A stretch of 64,000 nucleotides of DNA from Burkholderia sp. D-99. GTDB lineage: Bacteria; Pseudomonadota; Gammaproteobacteria; Burkholderiales; Burkholderiaceae. Of the stretch, positions 26,478 to 34,914 are shown piece by piece (position 1 is the stretch's first letter; each line of letters starts with the position of its first letter). The stretch is from NCBI RefSeq assembly GCF_011605345.1, contig NZ_JAAOXM010000002.1, positions 62,001-126,000 on the forward strand, written 5' to 3'. The notes under the pieces are model-generated. The model did not search any database, was not told where the DNA came from, and saw nothing but the letters and a program-made list of their open reading frames with translations. The translations under genes and the position numbers were made by a program.

Positions 26478-27261
26478 GTTGCCCTCTCGACGTATCTCGT
26501 TCAAAGCGATCGCTCTTGATTTCCTGAACGACAGCGTTTGGAAGGCTCTCCATCGCCACACCGAACGCGCCCGGCTTGCCTTCCGTCTCCGTCAAGATCC
26601 GCTGCACCACCGGATGCTCATAAAATTTTGGATTGACGAGCTGCGTGTAGTACACGTACTGCTCCAGATCCTTCGTGTCGGCCAGCCGATATTTCAGCCA
26701 CCCTTGCGATGCAACACGTGCCGTACGTCTAAACGCGACAGCCATGTCCGCATCATCGGGGTTGGCCGCTTCCCCATACGTGGTTTGAAACCAGTAATCC
26801 ACTTCTGTGTAATCGATCCTCGTCCCACTCATGTCGTTACGAATCTCAAACTCGATGTGATCATCTGGATAAAAGTGCACCGCAAGCACATCCTCCCCCG
26901 CTCCGCCCTTGACTTTTGTCGGCGGAAATTTGACCTCGGTCGTCTTGTGGATCTTCTTGATCGGCGCATACAGATCCTTGATGGCTTCATCCGCGTCATA
27001 GATTTCCCAGTCGACCGTGAAATCCGTTCCCTTCAGCTTGTAGCAACAACTTAACCTCCCTGCGCCGGTACCTGGCGGCAAGTCGCCCCCTCCGCTCGCT
27101 CTGTTGCCATATTTGTCTCGAATCGTGAACTCGCTCAGATTGAACGGCGTGTAGTTGAGCCCCATGACGCTGACCCCGCGGTAGGTCGGCTCGGACGAAA
27201 ACGCATCGCAGCCGGCTAACGTCAGTACGACGGCGAACAAGATGACAACCCGTTTAATCAT
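26470..27261 (-). CDS. DUF3304 lipoprotein, copy 1 (candidate effector immunity protein)
   Basis: A 263-residue lipoprotein: signal peptide with lipobox LTLAGC (Cys18), then a DUF3304 domain (GVSVMGLNYTPFNLSEFTIRD ... LSCCYKLKG). It is the copy closest to the DUF2235 gene in a row of four. Periplasmic DUF3304 lipoproteins next to Tle-type effectors are likely immunity proteins that protect the producer from its own enzyme. Compared with copies 2-4 its stop codon is lost (the usual RFD-stop is replaced by RFE), adding nine residues and making the gene overlap the effector start by eight bases. Its middle is closest to copy 2 and its SCCYKLKG and AFRRTARV segments match copy 4. Confidence 0.85.
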   Translation of the reverse strand: MIKRVVILFAVVLTLAGCDAFSSEPTYRGVSVMGLNYTPFNLSEFTIRDKYGNRASGGGDLPPGTGAGRLSCCYKLKGTDFTVDWEIYDADEAIKDLYAPIKKIHKTTEVKFPPTKVKGGAGEDVLAVHFYPDDHIEFEIRNDMSGTRIDYTEVDYWFQTTYGEAANPDDADMAVAFRRTARVASQGWLKYRLADTKDLEQYVYYTQLVNPKFYEHPVVQRILTETEGKPGAFGVAMESLPNAVVQEIKSDRFERDTSRGQRG

Positions 27262-27367
27262 TGCTGGAATACCTCAAACTCAAGAACACAATCCGTCATG
27301 CAGCCCTCGTTTCGCAAACTCGATCCCGGAGTCGACCTGGATGATCGGCATCCACCACTAGAGATGC

Positions 27368-28132
27368 CTAATCAAAGCGACCACGCTTGATTTCTCGAAC
27401 GACGGCATCCGGCAAGCTCTCCATCGCCGCACCGAACGCGCCAGGCCTGCCTTCCGTCTCTTTCAAGATCCGCTGCACCACCGGATGCTCATCGAATTTT
27501 GGACCGACGAGCTGCGTGTAGTACACGTACTGCTCCAGATCCTTCGTGTCGGTCAGCCGATACTTCAGCCAGCCTTGTGCGGCAACACGTGCCGTGCGCC
27601 TATAGGCCACGGCCATGTCGGCGTCGTCCGGATTCGCCGCCTTCCCGTACTTGGTCTGAAACCAGTGGTCCACTTCCGTGTAATCGATCCTCGTCCCACT
27701 CATGTCGTTACGAATCTCAAACTCAATGTGATCGTCCGGATAAAAGTGCACCGCAAGCACATCCTCCCCAGCTCCGCCCTTGACTTTTGTCGGCGGAAAT
27801 TTGACCTCAGTCGTCTTGTGGATCTTCTTGATCGGCGCGTACAGGTCCTTGATGGCTTCATCCGCGTCATAGACTTCCCAGTCAACCGTGAAATCCGTTC
27901 CCTTCAGCTTGTAGCAACAAGCTAGACTCCCGGCGCCCGCACTCGGCGGCAAATCGCCCCCTCCGCTCGCTCTGTTGCCATATTTGTCTCGAATCGTGAA
28001 CCCGCTCAGATTGAACGGCGTGTAGTTGAGCCCCATGACGCTGACCCCGCGGTAGGTCAGCTCGGACGAAAACGCGTCGCAGCCAGCTAACGTCAGTACG
28101 ACGGCGAACAAGATGACAACCCGTTTAATCAT
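27368..28132 (-). CDS. DUF3304 lipoprotein, copy 2 (candidate effector immunity protein)
   Basis: A 254-residue paralogue of copies 1, 3 and 4. The signal peptide and lipobox LTLAGC are identical to copy 1. Differences include LSGFTIRD in place of LSEFTIRD, ACCYKLKG in place of SCCYKLKG, and QLVGPKFDEHP in place of QLVNPKFYEHP. A 106-base spacer separates it from each neighbour copy, and the spacers are nearly identical to one another. The start codon is 871 bases from those of copies 1 and 3. Being a full open frame with mostly conservative changes, it appears to be functional rather than a decayed duplicate. Confidence 0.85.
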   Translation of the reverse strand: MIKRVVILFAVVLTLAGCDAFSSELTYRGVSVMGLNYTPFNLSGFTIRDKYGNRASGGGDLPPSAGAGSLACCYKLKGTDFTVDWEVYDADEAIKDLYAPIKKIHKTTEVKFPPTKVKGGAGEDVLAVHFYPDDHIEFEIRNDMSGTRIDYTEVDHWFQTKYGKAANPDDADMAVAYRRTARVAAQGWLKYRLTDTKDLEQYVYYTQLVGPKFDEHPVVQRILKETEGRPGAFGAAMESLPDAVVREIKRGRFD

Positions 28133-28238
28133 TGCTGGAATACCTCAAAATCAAGAACACAATCCGTCATGCAGCCCTCGTTTCGCAAACTCGATCCCGG
28201 TGTCGACCTGGATGATCTGAATCCACCACTAAAGATGC

Positions 28239-29003
28239 CTAATCAAAGCGACCACGCTTGATTTCTCGAACGACGGAATCCGGCAAGCTCGCCATCGCCG
28301 CACCGAACGCGCCCGGCTTGCCTTCCGCCTCCTTCAAGATCCGCTGCACCACCGGATGTTCATCGAATTTCGAATTGACGAGCTGCGTGTAGTACACGTA
28401 CTGCTCCAGATCCTTCGTGTCAGTCAGCCGATACTTCAGCCAGCCTTGTGCGGCAACACGTGCCGTGCGCCTATAGGCCACGGCCATGTCAGCGTCGTCC
28501 GGGTTCGCCGCCTTCCCGTACTTGGTCTGAAACCAGTGGTCTACTTCCGTGTAATCGATCCTCGTCCCACTCATGTCGTTACGAATCTCAAACTCGATGT
28601 GATCGTCCGGATAAAAGTGCACCGCAAGCACATCCTCACCCGCTCCGCCGCTGACTTTTGTCGGCGGGAATTTGACCACGGTCGTCTTGTGGATCTTCTT
28701 GATCGGCGCGTACGGGTCTTTCATGAACTCGTCCTGGTCATAGACTTCCCAGTCAACCGTGAAATCCGTTCCCTTCAGCTTGTAGCAACAAGCTAGACTC
28801 CCGGCGCCCGCACTCGGCGGCAAATCGCCCCCTCCGCTCGCTCTGTTGCCAAATTTGTCTCGAATCGTGAACTCGCTCAGATTGAACGGCGTGTAGTTGA
28901 GCCCCATGACGCTGACACCGCGGTAGGTCGGCTCGGACGAAAACGCGTCGCAGCCGGCTAATGTCAGTACGACGGCGAACAAGACGACAACCCGTTTAAT
29001 CAT
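28239..29003 (-). CDS. DUF3304 lipoprotein, copy 3 (candidate effector immunity protein)
   Basis: A 254-residue paralogue with lipobox LTLAGC. In one stretch it matches copy 4 (DKFGNRAS and DQDEFMKDPYAPIKK, where copies 1 and 2 have DKYGNRAS and DADEAIKDLYAPIKK), while in others it matches copy 2 (ACCYKLKG, VDHWFQTKYGKAA, AYRRTARVAAQGW). This switching of partners along one gene indicates recombination between copies. Private changes include TTVVKFPPTKVSGG and KEAEGKPGAF. It is probably translated from the same message as the other copies. Confidence 0.85.
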   Translation of the reverse strand: MIKRVVVLFAVVLTLAGCDAFSSEPTYRGVSVMGLNYTPFNLSEFTIRDKFGNRASGGGDLPPSAGAGSLACCYKLKGTDFTVDWEVYDQDEFMKDPYAPIKKIHKTTVVKFPPTKVSGGAGEDVLAVHFYPDDHIEFEIRNDMSGTRIDYTEVDHWFQTKYGKAANPDDADMAVAYRRTARVAAQGWLKYRLTDTKDLEQYVYYTQLVNSKFDEHPVVQRILKEAEGKPGAFGAAMASLPDSVVREIKRGRFD

Positions 29004-29109
29004 TGCTGGAATACCTCAAAATCAAGAACACAATCCGTCATGCAGCCCTCGTTTCGTAAACTCGATCCCGGTGTCGACCTGAATGATCGGCATCCACCAC
29101 TAAAGATGC

Positions 29110-29874
29110 CTAATCAAAGCGACCTTGCTTGATTTCTCGAACGACGGCATCCGGCAAGCTCACCATCGCCGCACCGAACGCGCCCGGCTTGCCTTCCGTC
29201 TCCTTCAAGATCCGCTGCACCACCGGATGCTCATCGAATTTTGGATTGACGAGCTGCGTGTAGTACACGTACTGCTCCAGATCCTTTGTGTCGGTCAGCC
29301 GATACTTCAGCCAGCCTTGTGCGGCAACACGGGCCGTGCGTCTAAACGCGACAGCCATGTCCGCATCATCTGGGTTGGCCGCCTTCCCGTACCTGGTTTG
29401 AAACCAGTGATTGACTTTCGCATAGGAGATCCTCGATCCACTCATGTCGTTACGAATCTCAAACTCGATGTGATCATCTGGATAAAAGTGCACCGCAAGC
29501 ACATCCTCCCCCGCTCCGCCTCTGGCTTTTGTCGGCGGAAATTTGACCTCAGTCGTCTTGTGGATCTTCTTGATCGGCGCGTACGGGTCTTTCATGAACT
29601 CGTCCTGGTCATAGACTTCCCAGTCAACCGTGAAATCCGTTCCCTTTAGCTTGTAGCAACAACTCAACCTCCCGGCGCCCGCACCCGGCGGCAAATCGCC
29701 CCCTCCGCTCGCTCTGTTGCCAAATTTGTCTCGAATCGTGAACTCGCTCAGATTGAACGGCGTGTAGTTGAGCCCCATGACGCTGACCCCGCCGTAGGTC
29801 CGCTCGGACGAAAACGCGTCGCAGCCGGCTAGTGCTAGCACTACGGCCAATATGACGAAGAACCGCCTAATCAT
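29110..29874 (-). CDS. DUF3304 lipoprotein, copy 4 (candidate effector immunity protein)
   Basis: A 254-residue paralogue, first of the array in the direction of transcription. Its signal peptide differs from the others (MIRRFFVILAVVLALAGCDAF against MIKRVVILFAVV), and it has private changes such as SRISYAKVNHWFQTRYG. The ATG at 29874 overlaps the end of the DUF4123 adaptor gene by eight bases and is exactly 871 bases from the start of copy 3, which supports this start over one at 29940. Because its 5' end is joined to the adaptor gene, it is the likely founder from which the other copies were duplicated. Confidence 0.85.
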   Translation of the reverse strand: MIRRFFVILAVVLALAGCDAFSSERTYGGVSVMGLNYTPFNLSEFTIRDKFGNRASGGGDLPPGAGAGRLSCCYKLKGTDFTVDWEVYDQDEFMKDPYAPIKKIHKTTEVKFPPTKARGGAGEDVLAVHFYPDDHIEFEIRNDMSGSRISYAKVNHWFQTRYGKAANPDDADMAVAFRRTARVAAQGWLKYRLTDTKDLEQYVYYTQLVNPKFDEHPVVQRILKETEGKPGAFGAAMVSLPDAVVREIKQGRFD

Positions 29875-30859
29875 GCGAGGCCCCCTCCGAATTCTCGGAT
29901 TCCGACGTGATGCGAGACGCCTCACGCAAAACATCGGCATCGATGCGGCTCAATGCGTCCCGATACGTCTGCTCGCCGTTCATCGCGCTAGCCAGCCGCT
30001 TCCGAATCAGCGGATGTTCATCGAATCGCGGCGAAATGACGACGCCCTTTGAAACGTAGTTCAACAGGTCGTCATGGTCAGCGATACGGTATCGGTCAGC
30101 ACGTTCAAGTTGTTCCGAAACACGTTGGTACAGCGTCAAATCCGTGAAATCGTCAAGCATGGCTCCATACATCGTGCGCAGTTGCATCACGACCTTGTCG
30201 ACGCGACCGAGCCGCAGCAAAGCCATGTGCTGCTCCACTGCCATCACCTGTTCCTTCTCGACGATTGCATCGGCCACACCCGCATCGTTGCACCATACGA
30301 TCTCGTTCGATTCGCGATCGCGATACCAGATCTCTGCACACGGCGAGAGAAACATTTGAGCCTGCTCTCCGCTCCAGACTATCCGTAACCTGGCGAGAAT
30401 CCGGTTATCGTAAAAATGCAGGAAATACGCACGCTTGTCTGGCGTCGAATAACGACAGAACGATCGAAAATGCTCAACCAGAGACTGCGTCGGAAGCGGA
30501 GACCATATCCACGTCAGCATGTGCAGTCCGCTCGACTCTTTCCAGAGCCGCCGGACAAACCGGCTCTGCAGATCGCGCGGATCATCAAGTGCAAAGCGAT
30601 CGATCGCAATCAGATAGGGGGCAATGTCCGTGTAGGACTCGAGAACAGTACCGTCCCACAGCGAGCGCCATTCCAGCCGAGGGACCTGAACCAGCAGTTT
30701 GTCGAGATCCGGATTGGCGCGCGTATCGGCGAGTATGTACAGGTACGCCGAAGCATCGCCGGCCTCGAATGCGTCGAACCGCGACAACAATCGATTGCGC
30801 CATGCCTCCCATGCCGCATCCGAATCACCGGCCGGCATCACACGCACGGATCCGGCCAT
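29867..30859 (-). CDS. DUF4123 T6SS effector adaptor/chaperone
   Basis: A 330-residue DUF4123 (Tap-1/TEC-type) protein. Such adaptors bind an effector and load it onto VgrG without being secreted. The domain is seen in AYLYILADTRANPDLDKLL, SLWDGTVLESYTDIAPYLIAID, and LLTWIWSP-like segments (HMLTWIWSPLPTQSLVEHFRS) ending near LLRFYDPRV-type FLHFYDNRILARL. The start ATG at 30859 shares one base with the vgrG stop (TGATG), and the end overlaps lipoprotein copy 4 by eight bases. The last 60 or so residues (YRIADHDDLLNYVS ... SPRFDEHPLIRKRL ... DVLREA) closely resemble the C-terminus of the DUF3304 lipoproteins. Confidence 0.9.
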   Translation of the reverse strand: MAGSVRVMPAGDSDAAWEAWRNRLLSRFDAFEAGDASAYLYILADTRANPDLDKLLVQVPRLEWRSLWDGTVLESYTDIAPYLIAIDRFALDDPRDLQSRFVRRLWKESSGLHMLTWIWSPLPTQSLVEHFRSFCRYSTPDKRAYFLHFYDNRILARLRIVWSGEQAQMFLSPCAEIWYRDRESNEIVWCNDAGVADAIVEKEQVMAVEQHMALLRLGRVDKVVMQLRTMYGAMLDDFTDLTLYQRVSEQLERADRYRIADHDDLLNYVSKGVVISPRFDEHPLIRKRLASAMNGEQTYRDALSRIDADVLREASRITSESENSEGASHD

Positions 30860-33210
30860 CAAGCAACCTCCGTCATCGCTTCGACACCGCGGTGCGCATC
30901 CAGCAAGCACTCCTTGCATGGCCCAATTGGCATGCTCGGCAGTGGAGCCGAAAGCGAGGCGGGGCCGGTCCAGTGGAAATTTCCGCACTTGAGCGTGATA
31001 TCTCCCGGGCATCCGAGTTCGATGTTGCCGCCGTCGATCTTGAGGTAGGCCCCCCCACTGGTCAGCGTAAGGGCTCCCCGCGAGGCAGCGAGAATCGCGC
31101 CATCGGCACTGGTAAAGTTCATGTCCTTCGACGCCGACAGCGCCATCGCACCCGTACGGGCCTGGACAACAACATCCTGCTTGGCTGCGATGACCCGAAC
31201 CCCCTGTGCCTGCGCGAAGAGCGACACCTGTCTTCCCGCTGCAACGGTGAAGTTCCGCATAATTCCGACGTCAAAATTTCCGCCGGCAGTCGCAATCAGA
31301 TTCCGGTCCGCATTGACCTGCAAATGCTCCCCGGACGTGAGTCCGATACCTGACGGCGCACTCACGAGAACTGCCGCACGCTTCAAGCCGTCGAGCGCTT
31401 CCGCATAGAACGACTTCTGTTGCTGCAGCTCGGCGACGGTCGCCTCCGCGGCTCGTACTGCCTCGGAAAGCGACTCCATGCGATCGATCGCCCGCAGCAA
31501 CTGCTCCTGGGCGTCTTTCATGTCGAGCTGGTGACCCGAGGCGCCAACCTGCGCTTCGGTACTCAGCAGCATGCCCTTTGGGCCGCGCGCCGCCAGATGT
31601 CCATCGGTACGTAGCTCGGCCCCCTGGCCTCGTTCGTTGCGGGCACCATCGACCATGTTCCCCAGATTCAGCTCACTGGTCTGATTCGGCGTGGTCAGGT
31701 GAATATGCTCGACACCCTCCTTATCCTCCATCCGCAGCTCATTCCGCGCTGCCGTCCGAATCAGGTTCCGCGTATGGTTCAGGTTGTTGACCAGATCCGG
31801 ATGCACGCTGTCGTGCATCGCCCCGATGATCACCGGCCGGTTCGGATCACCGTCCGTGTGAACAATCGCCACCTCCGCGCCATCGATCAGCGGAAAATGA
31901 TGTCCATAGTTGTCGCCGCTATACGGCTTCGCAAACCGCACCGGCCGGCTCGTGCCGCCCGGGCTCCATTCATCGAGGTCGAACGGCAGCTTGATCACGT
32001 ACCAGCCCTGCTCGGTCAGATACGCGTACTTGTAGTTGCCCGGCGACGTAATCCGCGCTGGCAAGATCCCTTCGACTACCGGCCGCGAGACAGACGCCAC
32101 CGGCGTGCGCCACACGCGATCCGACGGAATCCCCTCGAACGCCACCCAATACGCCTCGCTGCGCCCGCCGTGCGACTCGACCGACGTCACGAAAATCCCG
32201 TGCTTCGCATCGACCGGATTCGGATCGACCCGCATCACCTCGCCGGCTTCGAGCCAGAACGGATTGCCCGTTCCCTTGAAGATGATCTGTCCGGCCAGAT
32301 AAGCCTCGTGCCGCAACCGGGCCACGCGCCTGCCATCCTCCGGTGTTTCGTAATGCTCTCCCCAGCGATAATCGACCGAGTTCGTCGTCTTGTCGTCACG
32401 CGCGACGTTTTCCTCGATCAGCAGCGACACACCGGCCTGCCGGTGGTTGTAGTCGTGCAACCGCACCGTTTCCGGCACACGTTGCATTTCACGCTCGAGC
32501 GTCTTGATCCCGTCGGCCCCGACGCTCTCCAGCCCCGAATCACGACGATACGGAACCGTGCGCTGCTTGCGCGCATAAGCATCCAGATCGTCGCCGAACA
32601 CGACCACCGCACGATCCTTCTTCTGCTCCCACCGGAACCAGATCCCTGCCTCGGCGCAGATACGCCTGATGAATGCGAACGTCGTTTCGCGATACTGCGT
32701 CACGTATTCGCGACGCTTGTACTCGCCTCGCAACTGGAACTGGAAATCGACGCCCGCGCGATACCCGTAATGCCGCAACGTATCGGTCACGATCTCTTCG
32801 ACCGACTGCTTCTGAAACAGCCGGCTGGTCACGCCGCGATCGAGATCCGCCAATGTCGGCTCCAGCACGACCCGATAGCGCGTCTCGTCAGCCGACGTCC
32901 CGAGCTCGTCGAACCGGGTGATGACCCCGTGCACCGTATATGCCGGCGGCTTCGTGCTGAATTGCCCGGCGTTCTCCCCGAACATCTTCTGGAGATACCC
33001 CATATCCGGATCGACCGGATCGACGATGAACTTCGCCGGCCGGCCCAGCACCTGATCCATCGGAATGCCCGCGACCGGGCTCGTGAATTCGATCTCGTAC
33101 CGGTACAGCTGACTGATCCGGTCCAGCCCGGTGAACGTCAGGATCGAGAACGGCGCCGGTTGCGGCGCCAGTTTCAATTCATAAGCCTGCGAAGGCAGAA
33201 TCATCGACAT
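30859..33210 (-). CDS. vgrG: T6SS spike protein VgrG (TssI)
   Basis: A 783-residue VgrG. The gp27-like domain (about residues 1-380) begins with LTFTGLDRISQLYRYEIEFTS and has VHGVITRFDELG and RICAEAGIWFRWEQ. The gp5-like OB domain (about 400-500) contains RPVRFAKPYSGDNYGHHFPLIDGAEV and DGDPNRPVIIGAMHDS. A DUF2345-type beta-helix (about 560-770) follows. It ends shortly after IELGCPGDITLKCGNFHWTGPAS, so there is no fused toxin. I chose the ATG at 33210 (GAGAG just upstream); an in-frame start at 33261 would add 17 residues. It trimerises to form the spike that carries PAAR and, with the DUF4123 adaptor, the DUF2235 protein. Confidence 0.95.
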   Translation of the reverse strand: MSMILPSQAYELKLAPQPAPFSILTFTGLDRISQLYRYEIEFTSPVAGIPMDQVLGRPAKFIVDPVDPDMGYLQKMFGENAGQFSTKPPAYTVHGVITRFDELGTSADETRYRVVLEPTLADLDRGVTSRLFQKQSVEEIVTDTLRHYGYRAGVDFQFQLRGEYKRREYVTQYRETTFAFIRRICAEAGIWFRWEQKKDRAVVVFGDDLDAYARKQRTVPYRRDSGLESVGADGIKTLEREMQRVPETVRLHDYNHRQAGVSLLIEENVARDDKTTNSVDYRWGEHYETPEDGRRVARLRHEAYLAGQIIFKGTGNPFWLEAGEVMRVDPNPVDAKHGIFVTSVESHGGRSEAYWVAFEGIPSDRVWRTPVASVSRPVVEGILPARITSPGNYKYAYLTEQGWYVIKLPFDLDEWSPGGTSRPVRFAKPYSGDNYGHHFPLIDGAEVAIVHTDGDPNRPVIIGAMHDSVHPDLVNNLNHTRNLIRTAARNELRMEDKEGVEHIHLTTPNQTSELNLGNMVDGARNERGQGAELRTDGHLAARGPKGMLLSTEAQVGASGHQLDMKDAQEQLLRAIDRMESLSEAVRAAEATVAELQQQKSFYAEALDGLKRAAVLVSAPSGIGLTSGEHLQVNADRNLIATAGGNFDVGIMRNFTVAAGRQVSLFAQAQGVRVIAAKQDVVVQARTGAMALSASKDMNFTSADGAILAASRGALTLTSGGAYLKIDGGNIELGCPGDITLKCGNFHWTGPASLSAPLPSMPIGPCKECLLDAHRGVEAMTEVA

Positions 33211-33290
33211 GGGATCTCTCGGTTGCGCGAACATGCGGCACACCGGGGCGACTCTCGCCACCCCGGGTGCCTGATGCGACTAACGCCTGA

Positions 33291-34841
33291 TCAATTCTTG
33301 GCCTTCGGCATCTGCGACACGAGCGACAGCCCGATGTCCATCCCTTCGACCTGGAAGTGCGGCACGATGAACAACTTGATCCGGAAGAAACCCGGGTTGT
33401 CGTCAATATCCTCGACCGTCACCTTCGCGTCGCGAAGCGGGTGCGATGCCTGCAGTTCATCGCCCGGATCCTTCATCTCGGTCACGAGCCCCTTGATCCA
33501 GCCGTTCAGTTCGAGTTCGAGCAGACGGCGATCCTTGGTCGTGCCGATGTTTTCGCGCTGGATCAGCTTCAGGTAGTGCGCGATGCGCGACAGCAGGAAG
33601 ATGTACGGCAACCGCGCGTTGATGCGGCTGTTCGCCGTGGCCTCCTTCGTCTCGTACAGCGCAGGCTTCTGCGTCGAGCTCGCCGAGAAGAAGCACGCGA
33701 AGTCGTGGTTCTTGTAGAACGACAACGGGATGAAGCCGAGATTCGCGAACTCGAATTCGCGCGTTTCCGGGATCAGCACTTCGGTCGGAATCTTCGGCTG
33801 ATAGCCGGTGCCGAGGTCGTACAGGTGGACCGGCAGATCCTCGACCTTGCCGCCCGCCTGTGGCCCGCGAATCTGCACGCACCAGCCATTGCTGACGAAG
33901 CTGCGCACCATGTTCGCCGCAAACGCAAACGATGCGTTCATCCACAGGTACTTGTTGTGATCAGGGCCCTTGACGGCCTCCTCGTAGTTGAACGCCCGCA
34001 CCGGCGCCGTATCCTTGCCGTATGGCAGGCGACCGAGCACGCGCGGCATCGTCAGGCCAACATAGCGCGCGTCGTCGGTATCGCGGAAGCTCTTCCACTT
34101 GATGTACTCGGCGCGATCGAAGTAGTTGCCGATGTCCTGGATCGCCGCCACTTCCTCCATCGACTGCTTGCCGAAGAACGCCGGCCCGACCGAGCCGATG
34201 AACGGCATGTGCGCGGCGGCGGCCACCTTCGAGATGTTCCGCAGCAGCGCAACGTCCATCGGCGAATTCGCAAACTCGAAGTCGCTGATCATCGCGCTGA
34301 TCGGCTGGCCGCCCGGCGTGTCGTATTCCTCGATGTACGTCAGACGATACAGGCCGCTCTGGATCAGTTCAGGCGTGTCCTCGAAATCGCGCTGCAGCGC
34401 ATCCTTCGACACGTCCAGCACCTCGATTCGCGCGTTCTTGCGGAAATCGGTACGACTCACGAGCATCTTCAGGCCACGCCAGCGCGCTTCGAGTGCCTGG
34501 AATTCCGTCGCATGCATCACCGCGTCGAGTTGCCGGCCGATCTGCCGGTCGATCTGGCCGATATGGAAATCGAGCAGCGACTTGTCCAGCCGGTCGACCG
34601 GCTGGCTCGCCTTCGCCACGAGCTCGAGGAATGCGCCCATCCCGCGCGCGATCCGCTCGTCGGCCGACGCCTCGGACAGCATATCGTTGTCGCGGAACGC
34701 CTCGAGCGGCCGCGCTTCGTTGACGGGCTTCAGGTTGATCTTGCTGCACAGCGATGCATAGACGCTGTCGATATCCCCATGCGGGGCGTCCAGCACGACA
34801 GTCTCGGTCGCGCCGGTCTGCTGCGTTTCAGTGGGTTTCAT
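33291..34841 (-). CDS. tssC: T6SS sheath large subunit TssC (VipB)
   Basis: A 516-residue sheath protein that pairs with TssB in the contractile tail sheath. Conserved stretches include ARWRGLKMLV, GGQPISAMISDFEFANSPMDVALLRNISKVAAAAHMPFIG, and WKSFRDTDDARYVGLTMPRVLGRLPYG, followed by EFANLGFIPLSFYKNHDFACFFSA and the C-terminal FFRIKLFIVPHFQVEGMDIGLSLVSQMP. I chose the ATG at 34841 (MKPTETQQ); earlier starts add a basic leader unlike TssC. It follows tssB by 73 bases. Confidence 0.96.
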   Translation of the reverse strand: MKPTETQQTGATETVVLDAPHGDIDSVYASLCSKINLKPVNEARPLEAFRDNDMLSEASADERIARGMGAFLELVAKASQPVDRLDKSLLDFHIGQIDRQIGRQLDAVMHATEFQALEARWRGLKMLVSRTDFRKNARIEVLDVSKDALQRDFEDTPELIQSGLYRLTYIEEYDTPGGQPISAMISDFEFANSPMDVALLRNISKVAAAAHMPFIGSVGPAFFGKQSMEEVAAIQDIGNYFDRAEYIKWKSFRDTDDARYVGLTMPRVLGRLPYGKDTAPVRAFNYEEAVKGPDHNKYLWMNASFAFAANMVRSFVSNGWCVQIRGPQAGGKVEDLPVHLYDLGTGYQPKIPTEVLIPETREFEFANLGFIPLSFYKNHDFACFFSASSTQKPALYETKEATANSRINARLPYIFLLSRIAHYLKLIQRENIGTTKDRRLLELELNGWIKGLVTEMKDPGDELQASHPLRDAKVTVEDIDDNPGFFRIKLFIVPHFQVEGMDIGLSLVSQMPKAKN

Positions 34842-34914
34842 CTCGGGTCCTGTCTGCGATCGAATCACTACGATGTTGCGGAATGCGCTGAACGCGCGCT
34901 TTGCCCAGCGTCGC

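Larger units (their letters stand above)
26497..29874 (-). repeat. Tandem array of four 871-bp units (DUF3304 gene plus spacer)
   Basis: Start codons at 27261, 28132, 29003 and 29874 and stop positions at 27368, 28239 and 29110 are each exactly 871 bases apart. A unit is a 765-base gene plus a 106-base spacer, and the three spacers (27262-27367, 28133-28238, 29004-29109) differ at only a few positions. Copy 1 ends at a point equivalent to 26497 but reads through. No length change has built up between copies, which points to recent duplication or ongoing homogenisation. Confidence 0.95.

Noticed and set aside
27368..29003. Tandem lipoprotein copies as pseudogenes or assembly artefact
   Set aside because: Each copy has a full open frame, intact lipobox and distinct point differences, so they are not simple assembly duplicates; long reads would still be a useful check.
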